DNA of 26,301 bases. It comes from Deltaproteobacteria bacterium. GTDB lineage: Bacteria; Desulfobacterota_B; Binatia; UBA9968. The DNA is taken from positions 1-26,301 of the forward strand of contig JAPUHZ010000105.1 in assembly GCA_027297485.1 (NCBI GenBank), given 5' to 3'. The stretch's first letter is position 1. The number at the start of each line of letters is the position of its first letter. The notes under the pieces are model-generated. The model saw nothing but the letters and a program-made list of their open reading frames with translations. It was not told where the DNA came from and did not search any database. The position numbers and the translations under genes are program-made. This document shows, piece by piece, positions 15,479-24,060 of the stretch.

Positions 15479-15919
15479 ATGGGGACCTATCAGATAAAGA
15501 CGAAAGAAGCTCTTGCCCAGCGCCGATGGTACGTTGTTGACGGGGAGGGAAAAGTGTTGGGCAGACTTGCCAGTGAGGTAGCGAAGGTTTTAAGGGGCAA
15601 ACACAAACCGAGCTTTGCCCCACATGTGGATGGGGGGGATTTTGTTATTGTGGTAAATGCGCGGGAAATCAAGCTGACAGGGAAAAAACTAAAGCAAAAA
15701 GCTTATTATCGGCATTCCGGATATCCGGGAGGCATTCGGATGAAAACCGCCGAGAAGATACTTATAGACAAGCCCGAGGTCCTGGTTCGATCGGCGGTTA
15801 AGGGGATGCTGCCGAAGAACCGTTTGGGGAGAAAGCTGTTTAATAAATTAAAGGTCTACGCGGGGGCTGATCACCCCCATGAGGCGCAGCAACCTCAACC
15901 GTTGGTCATAAGAGTTTAG
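15479..15919 (+). CDS. rplM: 50S ribosomal protein L13
   Basis: 146 residues, full length (E. coli 142). Family sequence includes [26 protein letters not shown], and [12 protein letters not shown] with [15 protein letters not shown] near the end. It is an early-assembly protein of the large subunit. AAGGAG lies close upstream of the ATG. Its partner rpsI follows after 10 bp, the near-universal L13-S9 pair. Confidence 0.98.
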   Translation: MGTYQIKTKEALAQRRWYVVDGEGKVLGRLASEVAKVLRGKHKPSFAPHVDGGDFVIVVNAREIKLTGKKLKQKAYYRHSGYPGGIRMKTAEKILIDKPEVLVRSAVKGMLPKNRLGRKLFNKLKVYAGADHPHEAQQPQPLVIRV

Positions 15920-15929
15920 GAGCGAAGGC

Positions 15930-16322
15930 ATGGCAGGAAAGGCATTCTATGCGACCGGGAGACGGAAGACCTCTGTGGCCCGTGTCTACTTAAAAGAGGG
16001 CAAGGGAAATGTCGTGATCAATGATCTGACTTTGGAGAATTATTTTGGTCGTGAAACGGCTCGGATGATCGTGCTCCAACCATTCCAGGTTACCCACACC
16101 GCGGGGAATTTTGATATTGACGTTAACGTTCAGGGTGGGGGCATCTCTGGTCAGGCAGGCGCAATTCGTCACGGGATCACCCGTGCCCTCGTACAGGCCA
16201 GCCCCGATTTGCGTTCCCCACTTAAAAAGGCCGGTTTCATCACGCGCGACCCGCGTGCCGTGGAGCGAAAGAAATATGGCCGTCATAAGGCGCGTAAGCG
16301 ACCGCAATATTCCAAACGTTAA
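15930..16322 (+). CDS. rpsI: 30S ribosomal protein S9
   Basis: 130 residues. It shows [16 protein letters not shown] at the N-terminus and the basic tail [18 protein letters not shown] that reaches the P-site tRNA in the ribosome. The C-terminal SKR is conserved. GGAG lies 8 bases upstream of the start codon. argC follows after 5 bp, so the amino-acid gene is attached to the ribosomal operon. Confidence 0.98.
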   Translation: MAGKAFYATGRRKTSVARVYLKEGKGNVVINDLTLENYFGRETARMIVLQPFQVTHTAGNFDIDVNVQGGGISGQAGAIRHGITRALVQASPDLRSPLKKAGFITRDPRAVERKKYGRHKARKRPQYSKR

Positions 16323-16327
16323 AGTCG

Positions 16328-17395
16328 TTGGCTAAGAGAAGTTCTACCAGGAGACGTGCGGATCTCTGTGTAGCGGTGCTCGGGGCCACGGGCTATGCCG
16401 GGGTGGAACTGCTTCGCATCTTAATCCAGCATCCCAGGGTACGGCTGACGGTTGTCACCTCGCAGCAGTTTGTGGGAAAGCGGGTAAGTGAGATCTATCC
16501 ATCGCTCCTGGGTAAGTGCGACCTCTTCTTGCAAGAAATCCGGGTACAGAAAATAGCCTCTCAAATAGACCTTGCCTTCACTGCTCTTCCCCATGAAAAC
16601 TCTATGGCTGTAGTCGCCGACTTAGTGGAGCGGGGTAAACGAGTGATCGACTTGAGCGCTGATTTTCGTCTTCGCGATCCTAAGACCTATCTCCAGTGGT
16701 ACCGCTTGCACCAGGCGCCTCACCTTTTACGTGCGGCAATCTATGGTCTGACTGAGATACACCGAAAAAGCATTGCTAAGGCCCGACTTGTTGCCAACCC
16801 GGGCTGTTACCCTACGGGCGCCGTGCTTGGTTTGGCCCCTCTCTATGCCGAAAAAATGGTCCAGGGGCCTGTGCTGATCGACGCAAAGTCTGGAGTCACA
16901 GGGGCTGGGAGAAGTAGTGCAGTGGAGCTTTCCTTCGGTGAAGTCAACGAAAACCTCAAGGCCTATCATGTGGGCGTCCATCGACACACACCTGAGATCG
17001 AGCAGGAGTTGAGCCGGATCGCTAAAAAACCAGTCACGGTCCTTTTTACACCTCATTTGGTTCCCATGAGCCGGGGTATCCTGTCTACGATCTACGTTGA
17101 GCTCAAAAAATCTCTAGGGGAGGAAAAACTCGCCAAGATCTACAAAGATTTTTATCGTCAAGATCCTTTCATTCGCATCCTCCCTTCGGGGTCTTTTCCT
17201 CAGACCAAGGAGGTTCGCGGTTCCAATGACTGTGCCATTGGATTCCGACAGGATACCCGCGTGGGGCGTCTTGTAGTGATCACCGCTATTGATAACTTGG
17301 TTAAGGGAGCAGCGGGCCAGGCGGTGCAAAATATGAATCTAATGTATGGATGGCCCGAGGTTGAAGGGCTGAGGGGGATGGCCCTGGTCCCTTAG
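16328..17395 (+). CDS. argC: N-acetyl-gamma-glutamyl-phosphate reductase
   Basis: 355 residues. NADP-binding GATGYAGVELLR lies near the N-terminus and the active-site cysteine is in NPGCYPTGA (about residue 159). It also contains SGVTGAGRSS and HRHTPEIEQEL. It catalyses the third step of arginine (ornithine) synthesis, reducing N-acetylglutamyl phosphate to the semialdehyde in the cytoplasm. The start is a TTG at 16328 without a clear ribosome binding site, only 5 bp after rpsI, so it probably relies on coupling. The first 11 residues are basic and extra to the family. The arg partners are not nearby. Confidence 0.95.
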   Translation: MAKRSSTRRRADLCVAVLGATGYAGVELLRILIQHPRVRLTVVTSQQFVGKRVSEIYPSLLGKCDLFLQEIRVQKIASQIDLAFTALPHENSMAVVADLVERGKRVIDLSADFRLRDPKTYLQWYRLHQAPHLLRAAIYGLTEIHRKSIAKARLVANPGCYPTGAVLGLAPLYAEKMVQGPVLIDAKSGVTGAGRSSAVELSFGEVNENLKAYHVGVHRHTPEIEQELSRIAKKPVTVLFTPHLVPMSRGILSTIYVELKKSLGEEKLAKIYKDFYRQDPFIRILPSGSFPQTKEVRGSNDCAIGFRQDTRVGRLVVITAIDNLVKGAAGQAVQNMNLMYGWPEVEGLRGMALVP

Positions 17396-17404
17396 GGGTG
17401 GTTT

Positions 17405-18514
17405 TTATTCCTCAGCGGTAAAAAAGAAAAGTCCGACCAGGGCCAAGGTTAGATTAGCAAGCCAAGCCGCAACCCAGGGTGGTAGGGCCCCGCTGTGGCC
17501 CAGAGAGATGCTGAAGGCTAGGACAGACCAATAACCGAAGCCGATCAGCATGGTGAGACCGAAGCTAAGGGCTATTCCTCCTCGCGGTCCGTGTCTGAGG
17601 GCGAAGGGGATGGCCAGGAAGACCATGAGAGGGGAGACCAATGGAAGCGCCATCTTGACCTGAAGATCGACCTCGTATTCTGTGGCATCGATTCCTTTTT
17701 CTTTGAGATCTGCAATTTGTTTCTGGAGTTCGAAGAAGCTGAACTCATCGGGTTTTCTAGCGAAAAGCCTGAGATCCTCCGGGGTCTCCAAGAGGGGTAG
17801 AGAGGTATCAAGTTTGCTTCGGGTCATCTGGCCGTCCGCAAGGAAGAGCCATTCCGCCCCTCCCCTTGCCTCCCAGCGTGTGCCATTCCAACGTGCCCAC
17901 GGGACCTCGATAAGCCCTTTCAGGCTGAAGTCTGGATTCAGGAGATATATGGAGACACCCTCCAGGACATTTTTTTTCGTATCAAAATGGTCCACGTTGA
18001 TGAAAGTCCCCTCCCCGCGCATCCAGATATCGTTGGTTCCAAGGAGACTCCGAAGCTGTTTTTTCTTTACTTCTGTTTTGTAGATGTATTGGGACTTGCG
18101 AGTAAAGATTGGGACTAAGGCCTCATTCCAGAAGAAGGTGAAGATGCAGATCAGAAAAGCGAGCAGGAGTAAGGGCAGCGAGATCCGGCGGAGACTGAGA
18201 CCACTGGACCGTATGGCCGTAATTTCTTTGGTTCGGGATAACATTCCCAGGGAAAAGAGGGTAGAGAAAAGGGCGGCAAATCCAAAGACACGGGAAGTCA
18301 AAAGGGGAAGTTTATAGAGAAAGTATTTGATCGAGATCCATAAGGGTGTGCCTGCCTTCAGGAGGTTGTCGATCCGGTCGAAAAAATCTACGATGAGATA
18401 AAGGACTATGGTACACAAGAGACTGATGGCAAAGATCCTCATGAAACCGCGTATCAGATAGCGGTCTAAGATGCCTCCCAACGGCGGCAAGGTAATGTGA
18501 CCGGTTTTTTGCAA
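17405..18514 (-). CDS. lptG: LPS export ABC transporter permease LptG
   Basis: 369 residues. It has N-terminal membrane segments (LDRYLIRGFMRIFAISLLCT), a periplasmic beta-jellyroll domain (about 130-270, including WMRGEGTFINVDHFD) and C-terminal membrane segments. That is the YjgP/YjgQ family fold, with LptF and LptG forming the inner-membrane part of the LptBFGC machine that extracts lipopolysaccharide. The start is a TTG at 18514 with AAGG five bases upstream. It lies 7 bp after lptF and is convergent with argC. The assignment as G rather than F rests on order and sequence character. Confidence 0.92.
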   Translation of the reverse strand: MQKTGHITLPPLGGILDRYLIRGFMRIFAISLLCTIVLYLIVDFFDRIDNLLKAGTPLWISIKYFLYKLPLLTSRVFGFAALFSTLFSLGMLSRTKEITAIRSSGLSLRRISLPLLLLAFLICIFTFFWNEALVPIFTRKSQYIYKTEVKKKQLRSLLGTNDIWMRGEGTFINVDHFDTKKNVLEGVSIYLLNPDFSLKGLIEVPWARWNGTRWEARGGAEWLFLADGQMTRSKLDTSLPLLETPEDLRLFARKPDEFSFFELQKQIADLKEKGIDATEYEVDLQVKMALPLVSPLMVFLAIPFALRHGPRGGIALSFGLTMLIGFGYWSVLAFSISLGHSGALPPWVAAWLANLTLALVGLFFFTAEE

Positions 18515-18521
18515 GGTTACC

Positions 18522-19715
18522 TTAATGATCTCTCTGCCTGTATTTGGCGAGTCTTTGTTTTAAGTATAAGAATAGATCTTCTACCTTCGTTGGGATCAAG
18601 AGCGGGGATTCCTTGAGTGCCTTTCTGAAGAGGTAGACCGCGAATAGACCCACGACAATATTGGGGAGCCAGAGGGCAAGGGCGGCGGGAATCAACTCTC
18701 TCTCCCCCAGCGCCTTCCCTATGGAAAGCAGGCCATAGTAGACGAGTAGCCACCAAAGACACAAGAAAACTCCCCATGAGCGGCCGCTGTGCGAGCGTGT
18801 CGGTACCATGACCAAGGCCAATCCGAGAAGACTAAAAATCATGGGGGCGAAGGGAAAAGAGAACCTCCGATGGAACTCTATAAGCTCTGCGGTAGGTTTG
18901 ACGCCCTTTTCTTGTTTAATCTGGATCGTCCTTCGTAATTGCCGGAGCGACATCTCCTTGGGTCCCCGCTCTTTCTTTCGTGTGGGGCTGAATGCTTCCT
19001 CAAGGTCGAGCTTGAAATCGTAGATATTAAAACGGGTCTGGCTGAAACCCGGCCGGTTTTTTTCTGTTTCATGGATGGTGCCATCAAACAGCTTTAAGCT
19101 TAGGGTTTTTGACTCTTCGTCGGAAAGGAAAAGGGCGACCTTGCTGATGATGATGGTTTCCCTTGCCGGTTTACGGCGGTCCACAATGAACACCCCCTGG
19201 GAGGTATTTCCTGGCGGAACCACCTCTTCGACGTAGATGAGCACACCGGGAAAATCATCATTGAAGACTTTTTCTCTCAGCGCCGTCGCGATATGGCTCT
19301 TGGCGATGTTGTAAAGCTCTTTCTTTAGTGCCAGATTGGCTGCAGGTCGTACTAAGGTGGTTATCAGTAGAGTGACGAAAGAGATGAACAAGGCAACCAT
19401 CCCAATGGGCAGAAAGATGTGAGTAGGACTGATTCCAGAGGCCTTTAGGGCAAGGATCTCTTGGTCGCTGGAAAGCCTACCGAGGCCCAGAAAGATTCCG
19501 AGTAGGAGGGCCATAGGTACGGTCATTTCTAAAAAAGTGGGCAGGATTAGAGTGAAGAGCTTACCTATCTGGAGGAAGGGAACCCCGCGAGTCACCACCA
19601 GCTCAACAAGTCTTATAATGCGAGCGATCAGGAGGACAAAGGTGAACGCCAAGAGTCCTAACAGAAAAGGGGGGAGGATCTCAGAAACAATATAGGTGCT
19701 GAGGGTTCGTTTCAC
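18522..19715 (-). CDS. lptF: LPS export ABC transporter permease LptF
   Basis: 397 residues. It has the YjgP/YjgQ pattern: MKRTLSTYIVSEILPPFLLG at the N-terminus, several membrane helices, a periplasmic domain (about 140-260) and three C-terminal helices including FPFAPMIFSLLGLALVMVPT. It pairs with LptG. The start is a GTG at 19715. No ribosome binding site is available because a likely promoter sits directly upstream, leaving almost no leader. The cytoplasmic C-terminal tail (about residues 365-397) is charged. Confidence 0.92.
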   Translation of the reverse strand: MKRTLSTYIVSEILPPFLLGLLAFTFVLLIARIIRLVELVVTRGVPFLQIGKLFTLILPTFLEMTVPMALLLGIFLGLGRLSSDQEILALKASGISPTHIFLPIGMVALFISFVTLLITTLVRPAANLALKKELYNIAKSHIATALREKVFNDDFPGVLIYVEEVVPPGNTSQGVFIVDRRKPARETIIISKVALFLSDEESKTLSLKLFDGTIHETEKNRPGFSQTRFNIYDFKLDLEEAFSPTRKKERGPKEMSLRQLRRTIQIKQEKGVKPTAELIEFHRRFSFPFAPMIFSLLGLALVMVPTRSHSGRSWGVFLCLWWLLVYYGLLSIGKALGERELIPAALALWLPNIVVGLFAVYLFRKALKESPLLIPTKVEDLFLYLKQRLAKYRQRDH

Positions 19716-19724
19716 GGTAGCGAC

Positions 19725-19753
19725 ATGTTATCCGGTGCCTCTTTTTTTGTAAA
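19725..19753 (-). promoter_or_regulatory. lptF promoter, overlapping the rlmB promoter region
   Basis: On the minus strand TTTACA (19753-19748), a 17-bp spacer and TAACAT (19730-19725). The -10 box ends 9 bases before the lptF GTG, giving a predicted leader of 2-3 bases. On the plus strand TAAAAT (19750-19755) is a plausible -10 for rlmB and physically overlaps this -35 box. Confidence 0.55.
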
Positions 19754-19776
19754 ATGCTCCTAAAGCAGGTGCTTCA

Positions 19777-20532
19777 GTGGATGGGGAAAAAAGAGCTGTC
19801 TTTCTCTTGGGAATCAATTCCGTTCTGGAAAAGTTCAGGGCCTCACCTCAAGAGGTGTTCGAGGTCCTGATTGCCCGGGGGCGCCAACGTGCTGCCTTGC
19901 ACTTGATCGACAAAGAGGCTAGACGCCAAGGTCTGCCCGTTTGTTACCTTGAGTCCGAGGCGTTGGATCGCTTGGTCGATGGTCGGAAACATCAAGGGGT
20001 TGTGGCTAAAGTGGATTCCTACTCCTATGGCCTCTTTGCCAACCTGCTCCAAGATCTCCCATCTTCGCCTCGGCACGACTGGATATTGGTTTTGGACGGG
20101 TTGACTGACCCGCACAACTTCGGGGCGCTTTTGCGGAGCGCAGAGGGGGTGGGGATCCGCCATGTGATAATTCCTAAGGATCGCTCGGTTGGGGTGACCC
20201 CCACGGTCGTTAAGAGCTCCGCTGGGGCAGTCTACTATCTAAAGATCTGTCGGGTCTCCAATCTCAGGCGTGCGCTCCTGACGCTCAAAGAGAAGGGATA
20301 CGGGGTCAGAGGCTTGGATGCTGAGGCGAAGGAAGGTGTCTACGGGAGGGTCTATCCTGAGAAACTGGTGGTGGTCTTGGGGGCTGAGGGGGCTGGGATT
20401 CGCCCCTTGATCCGGCGGGAGTGTGATTTTCTGGCTTCTATTCCGATGCGGGGTAAAATAGCTTCCCTCAATGTATCCGTCGCGGGAGGGATTTTCCTGT
20501 ACGAGTTGCTCAGACAGAAAGGCCAGGCTTAG
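19777..20532 (+). CDS. rlmB: 23S rRNA (guanosine-2'-O)-methyltransferase RlmB / TrmH-family
   Basis: 251 residues. An N-terminal substrate-binding domain (VFLLGINSVLEKF...) is followed by the SPOUT catalytic domain. The three knot motifs are visible: DPHNFGALLRSAEG, VLGAEGAGIRPL and SLNVSVAGGIFLYELLRQ. It methylates G2251-type positions of 23S rRNA with SAM. The start is a GTG at 19777 with AGG 7 bases upstream. An ATG one frame away is not used. Related TrmH enzymes act on tRNA, but the N-domain and length favour RlmB. Confidence 0.92.
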   Translation: MDGEKRAVFLLGINSVLEKFRASPQEVFEVLIARGRQRAALHLIDKEARRQGLPVCYLESEALDRLVDGRKHQGVVAKVDSYSYGLFANLLQDLPSSPRHDWILVLDGLTDPHNFGALLRSAEGVGIRHVIIPKDRSVGVTPTVVKSSAGAVYYLKICRVSNLRRALLTLKEKGYGVRGLDAEAKEGVYGRVYPEKLVVVLGAEGAGIRPLIRRECDFLASIPMRGKIASLNVSVAGGIFLYELLRQKGQA

Positions 20533-20609
20533 GAGAGTCAGGTGAATATTGCTCGAGATCGGGGGGTAAGATCGACGGAGGGTGCGGTAAAATAAGCTGT
20601 TACGGATTA

Positions 20610-20639
20610 TTGACATCTGGCCATAAAAATGGGTAATAT
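20610..20639 (+). promoter_or_regulatory. promoter for the tRNA-tuf operon
   Basis: TTGACA (20610-20615), an 18-bp spacer and TAATAT (20634-20639), followed by an AT-rich start region. It is the best promoter in the 268-bp gene-free gap 20533-20800. The leader is about 155 bases to tRNA-Thr. The gap also has five TCA units (20665-20680) and a GTGAAA-N7-TTTCAC dyad at 20775-20793, just before the tRNA. Confidence 0.55.
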
Positions 20640-20800
20640 ATAAGATTGTAAAAGAGGGAAGCAGTCATCATCATCATCATTTGCCTTTAGGGTTCAGTGT
20701 CGATACTTTATTCCCAAGCGGGATTTTCTGTCGCCAGTTTTAGAGGGCGAGTGGGTAAATTTTTGCATTGGCCCGTGAAATTATTTGTTTCACAGTCAAA

Positions 20801-20875
20801 GCTGGCGTAGCTCAATGGCAGAGCAGCTGATTTGTAATCAGCAGGTTGTAGGTTCAACTCCTATCGCCAGCTCCA
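20801..20875 (+). tRNA. tRNA-Thr(UGU)
   Basis: Acceptor GCTGGCG pairs with CGCCAGC, then U73 and encoded CCA. The anticodon loop TTTGTAA gives UGU. It is the first tRNA of the four-tRNA array upstream of tuf. Confidence 0.97.
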
Positions 20876-20971
20876 GACCGAGAGCGCAGGTTGCTGATCG
20901 AGTTGAGTGCAGACAGGCCCTTAGGCGTGGGTTGTTTTGTTATTTTATGGATTGGCTACCGCGGTAGAGGA

Positions 20972-21057
<86 letters not shown>

Positions 21058-21061
21058 TCAT

Positions 21062-21138
21062 GCGGGAATAGCTCAGTTGGTTAGAGCGCGAGCCTTCCAA
21101 GCTCGGGGTCGCGGGTTCGAATCCCGTTTCCCGCTCCA
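21062..21138 (+). tRNA. tRNA-Gly(UCC)
   Basis: Acceptor GCGGGAA pairs with TTCCCGC, then U73 and encoded CCA. The anticodon loop CTTCCAA gives UCC. It is separated from the next tRNA by a single base, so both must come from one processed transcript. Confidence 0.97.
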
Positions 21139-21139
21139 T

Positions 21140-21212
21140 GCCCAGGTAGCTCAGCCGGTAGAGCACGTCCTTGGTAAGGACGAGGTCAGCGGTTCAATCC
21201 CGCTCCTGGGCT
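21140..21212 (+). tRNA. tRNA-Thr(GGU), CCA not encoded
   Basis: Acceptor GCCCAGG pairs with CCTGGGC, then U73. The genome continues TTTG instead of CCA, unlike every other tRNA in this window, so its end must be added by tRNA nucleotidyltransferase. The anticodon loop TTGGTAA gives GGU. It lies 93 bp before tuf. Confidence 0.95.
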
Positions 21213-21305
21213 TTTGCCTGGAACCATGGCACACAGAGTCGGCGTTTAAAAAATTGAGAGGGTTTGTAGGAAAACGAGCGGATGGCAGACCAATAGGAGG
21301 ACGAA

Positions 21306-22505
21306 ATGAGTAAACAGAAATTTGAGCGGAAGAAACCCCATCTCAACATCGGTACGATCGGCCACGTGGATCATGGAAAGACCACCTTGACTGCCTCCGT
21401 TACCAAGGTGCTGGAGAAAAAGGGGATGGCGAAGTTCATGGCCTATGACCAGATCGATAAGGCGCCGGAGGAAAAAGAGAGGGGTCTCACGATCAACATA
21501 GCCCATGTGGAGTATGAGACGTCGAAAAGGCATTACGCCCATGTGGACTGCCCGGGTCATGCGGACTATGTGAAGAACATGATCACCGGCGCGGCACAGA
21601 TGGATGGGGCCATTCTAGTGGTCTCTGCGGCGGATGGCCCTATGCCTCAGACCCGTGAGCATATTCTGCTCGCGCGGCAGGTCGGGGTTCCCGCGATCGT
21701 GGTCTTTCTCAATAAGGCAGACATGGTAGACGATAAGGAGCTCTTGGAGCTTGTGGAGTTGGAGGTCAGGGAGTTGCTCTCCAAGTATAAGTTCCCCGGG
21801 GATGAGACCCCTATTATTATTGGCAGTGCCCTGAAGGCGCTGGAATGCGGCTGCGGCAAAGAGGACTGTCCCAACTGCGGGTGCATTTTAAAGTTGATGG
21901 ATGCGGTGGATAACTATATCAAAGAGCCGGCGCGGGATGTAGATAAACCTTTCATCATGCCCGTGGAAGACGTCTTCACCATTAGTGGTCGAGGTACTGT
22001 GGTCACAGGGCGGGTAGACAGAGGTATCGTTCGTGTAGGAAATGAGGTAGAGATCGTAGGTTATAAGGAGACCCAAAAGACCGTAGCTACAGGCGTAGAG
22101 ATGTTTCGCAAGCTTCTGGACGAAGGTCGAGCTGGGGACAATATTGGAGTACTGCTTAGGGGGACCAAACGGGAGGATGTCGAAAGGGGTCAAGTCTTGG
22201 CTAAGCCGGGAAGTATTACCCCGCACATCCGGTTCAACGCCGAGGCCTATGTCCTGACTAAGGAAGAGGGGGGGAGGCATACTCCGTTCTTCAATGGGTA
22301 CCGGCCACAATTCTTTTTTCGCACGACCGATGTGACCGGTGTTGTGAAATTGCCTGAAGGGACCGAGATGGTCATGCCCGGAGACAACATCAATGTGGAG
22401 ATATCTCTCATTACCCCCATTGCCATGGATGAAGGCTTGAGATTTGCAGTCCGGGAAGGCGGTAGGACGGTGGGGGCAGGCGTAGTAACCAAGATTATCG
22501 AGTAG
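21306..22505 (+). CDS. tuf: translation elongation factor Tu
   Basis: 399 residues. G-domain motifs are GHVDHGKT (19-26), DCPGH (81-85), NKAD (136-139) and GSAL (173-176). Domains 2 and 3 are intact ([31 protein letters not shown]-terminal [13 protein letters not shown]). It delivers aminoacyl-tRNA to the ribosome using GTP. AGGAGG lies close upstream of the ATG. Residues 181-193 are a cysteine cluster, [13 protein letters not shown], in place of the usual GDxxW-type loop after the G5 motif; it could bind a metal. It is preceded by four tRNAs and followed by rpmG. Confidence 0.98.
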   Translation: MSKQKFERKKPHLNIGTIGHVDHGKTTLTASVTKVLEKKGMAKFMAYDQIDKAPEEKERGLTINIAHVEYETSKRHYAHVDCPGHADYVKNMITGAAQMDGAILVVSAADGPMPQTREHILLARQVGVPAIVVFLNKADMVDDKELLELVELEVRELLSKYKFPGDETPIIIGSALKALECGCGKEDCPNCGCILKLMDAVDNYIKEPARDVDKPFIMPVEDVFTISGRGTVVTGRVDRGIVRVGNEVEIVGYKETQKTVATGVEMFRKLLDEGRAGDNIGVLLRGTKREDVERGQVLAKPGSITPHIRFNAEAYVLTKEEGGRHTPFFNGYRPQFFFRTTDVTGVVKLPEGTEMVMPGDNINVEISLITPIAMDEGLRFAVREGGRTVGAGVVTKIIE

Positions 22506-22526
22506 CGTGAAGCAGAGGGAGAAAAC

Positions 22527-22679
22527 ATGCGGGACCTGATAGGATTTGCCTGTGATCGATGTAAGCGAAAAAACTATACGACGACGAAAAACAGGAAGAA
22601 GACTACGGACAAGTTAGCCTTTAAGAAATTCTGTTCTTTCTGCCGGCTACACACCCTGCATCGTGAGGTCAAACTGTAA
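22527..22679 (+). CDS. rpmG: 50S ribosomal protein L33
   Basis: A 50-residue protein: MRDLIGFACDRCKRKNYTTT, then a basic middle and CSFCRLHTLHREVKL. The two CxxC pairs (C9/C12 and C36/C39) make it the zinc-binding (C+) form of L33. GGGAG lies 8 bases upstream of the ATG. Placement between tuf and tRNA-Trp-secE is common to many bacteria. The frame ends in TAA at 22677-22679. Confidence 0.95.
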   Translation: MRDLIGFACDRCKRKNYTTTKNRKKTTDKLAFKKFCSFCRLHTLHREVKL

Positions 22680-22690
22680 AGGAGAACCCG

Positions 22691-22768
22691 GGGTCAGTAG
22701 CTCCAACTGGTTAGAGCGCCGGACTCCAAATCCGGTTGTTGCAGGTTCGAATCCTGCCTGACCCGCCA
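22691..22768 (+). tRNA. tRNA-Trp(CCA)
   Basis: Acceptor GGGTCAG pairs with CTGACCC, then G73 and encoded CCA. The anticodon stem CCGGA/TCCGG encloses loop CTCCAAA, giving CCA. The D-arm reads AGCTCCAACTGGTTAGAGC, one base longer than the common AGCTCAACTGG form. It lies in the rpmG-secE gap, its frequent location. Confidence 0.95.
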
Positions 22769-22790
22769 TCTCATCGCGTTCGGCACCCTC

Positions 22791-23006
22791 ATGGAAGAAT
22801 GGATACAGAAAGTTCAGGAGATCATTCGGCGCTCGGTTGAGTTCTTCAAGGAGGCATGGCAAGAGTTGAAGAAGGTCCACTGGCCCTCCCGAAAAGAAAC
22901 CTATGCGGCGACATTGGTCGTCTTAATTGTTGTTTTGATGATAGCCTTTTACCTGGCATTAGTAGATTTCGGCCTGACCCGAGCCATTCAGGCCATTACC
23001 AGCTAA
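22791..23006 (+). CDS. secE: preprotein translocase subunit SecE
   Basis: 71 residues with the conserved amphipathic helix EAWQELKKVHWPSRKET, followed by a single membrane span (ATLVVLIVVLMIAFYLALVDF). This is the short one-span form of SecE that clamps SecY in the translocon. It lies 22 bp after tRNA-Trp and 20 bp before nusG. The ribosome binding site is weak. Confidence 0.96.
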   Translation: MEEWIQKVQEIIRRSVEFFKEAWQELKKVHWPSRKETYAATLVVLIVVLMIAFYLALVDFGLTRAIQAITS

Positions 23007-23026
23007 CTTCTTATAGGTTCTCCCTT

Positions 23027-23557
23027 ATGGCAAAGAATTGGTACGTGGTGCATGTGTTTTCTGGGTACGAACAGAAAGCTAAAGCGGTCCTGGAAGAAAG
23101 GATCAAGACCCTGGGTATGCAGGACTTCTTCGGCGAGATCTTGGTCCCTGTAGAGAAAGTGGTGGAGTTGGTCAAGGGGAAAAAGAAGACTTTTTCGAGG
23201 AAGTTCTTCCCCGGTTATATCCTAGTACAAATGGAACTCAACAATGAGACGTGGCACGTCGTTAAGGAGACTCCAAAGGTGACCGGTTTTGTCGGAGGCA
23301 CTACGAATCCTTCTTCGGTCAGCGATGAAGAAGTCAAAAGCATAACTCGCCAGATGGAAGAGGGGGCTATTAGGCCTAAACCGGGGGTCATTTTCTCTGC
23401 AGGGGAAAGCGTAAAGGTTGTTGATGGTCCTTTTGTCGACTTCAATGGGGTAGTGGAGGAGGTGCGGCCAGACAAAGGGAAGCTCAGGGTGCTAATCAGC
23501 ATCTTTGGCCGTGCCACCCCGGTGGAATTGGAATTTGTTCAGGTGGAGCGGAACTAA
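23027..23557 (+). CDS. nusG: transcription termination/antitermination factor NusG
   Basis: 176 residues starting MAKNWYVVHVFSGYEQKA, the canonical NGN-domain beginning. It includes FFPGYILVQM, TPKVTGFVGG, and a C-terminal KOW domain (GESVKVVDGPFVDFNGVVEE). It binds RNA polymerase and links it to Rho or ribosomal S10. The frame is open further upstream, back into secE, but the ATG at 23027 is the family start and has AGG nearby. It follows secE and precedes the L11 gene. Confidence 0.97.
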   Translation: MAKNWYVVHVFSGYEQKAKAVLEERIKTLGMQDFFGEILVPVEKVVELVKGKKKTFSRKFFPGYILVQMELNNETWHVVKETPKVTGFVGGTTNPSSVSDEEVKSITRQMEEGAIRPKPGVIFSAGESVKVVDGPFVDFNGVVEEVRPDKGKLRVLISIFGRATPVELEFVQVERN

Positions 23558-23567
23558 AGAATAGCCG

Positions 23568-23612
23568 TTAGCGGTCAGCTTTCAGGGTTTTGAATTGACG
23601 GCTGATCGCTGA
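23568..23612. repeat. imperfect hairpin repeat between nusG and rplK
   Basis: Left arm TTAGCGGTCAGCTTTCAG (23568-23585) and right arm TTGACGGCTGATCGCTGA (23595-23612) are complementary at 13 of 18 positions. It shares AGCTTTCAG and GGCTGA words with the repeat at 4573-4634. It lies just before the weak rplK ribosome binding site. Confidence 0.5.
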
Positions 23613-23622
23613 GAACTTATTT

Positions 23623-24048
23623 ATGGCTAAGAAGGTTATCGGAGAGATCAAACTTCAGATCCCAGCAGGCCAGGCAAATCCTAGTCCCCCTGTGGGGCCG
23701 GCTTTAGGCCAGCGGGGGGTCAACATTATGGAGTTTTGCAAGGCCTTTAATGCTGCGACCCAGTCGCAGCAAGGGATGATCATCCCGGCGATTGTGACGG
23801 TCTATGCGGACCGTTCCTTTACTTTTGTGACTAAGACCCCTCCGGCCTCCGTGTTGCTGAAGAAGGCGGCTGGGATTGAGAAGGGATCGGGTGAGCCCGG
23901 CAAGGTGAAGGTGGGAAAGGTGACCCGGGCTCAGCTACGAGAAATTGCTGAGATCAAATTTTCCGATCTGACGGCTAAGGACTTAGAGGCTGCGGAAAAG
24001 ACTGTGGAGGGAACGGCAAAGGGCTTGGGTTTAACAATTGAAGGCTAA
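23623..24048 (+). CDS. rplK: 50S ribosomal protein L11
   Basis: 141 residues, standard length. It shows [35 protein letters not shown] and, in the C-domain, [14 protein letters not shown] and [14 protein letters not shown]. It forms part of the GTPase-associated stalk base. The C-terminus is typical and no truncation is seen. rplA follows after 12 bp. Confidence 0.98.
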   Translation: MAKKVIGEIKLQIPAGQANPSPPVGPALGQRGVNIMEFCKAFNAATQSQQGMIIPAIVTVYADRSFTFVTKTPPASVLLKKAAGIEKGSGEPGKVKVGKVTRAQLREIAEIKFSDLTAKDLEAAEKTVEGTAKGLGLTIEG

Positions 24049-24060
24049 AAGTGGGGAGAG

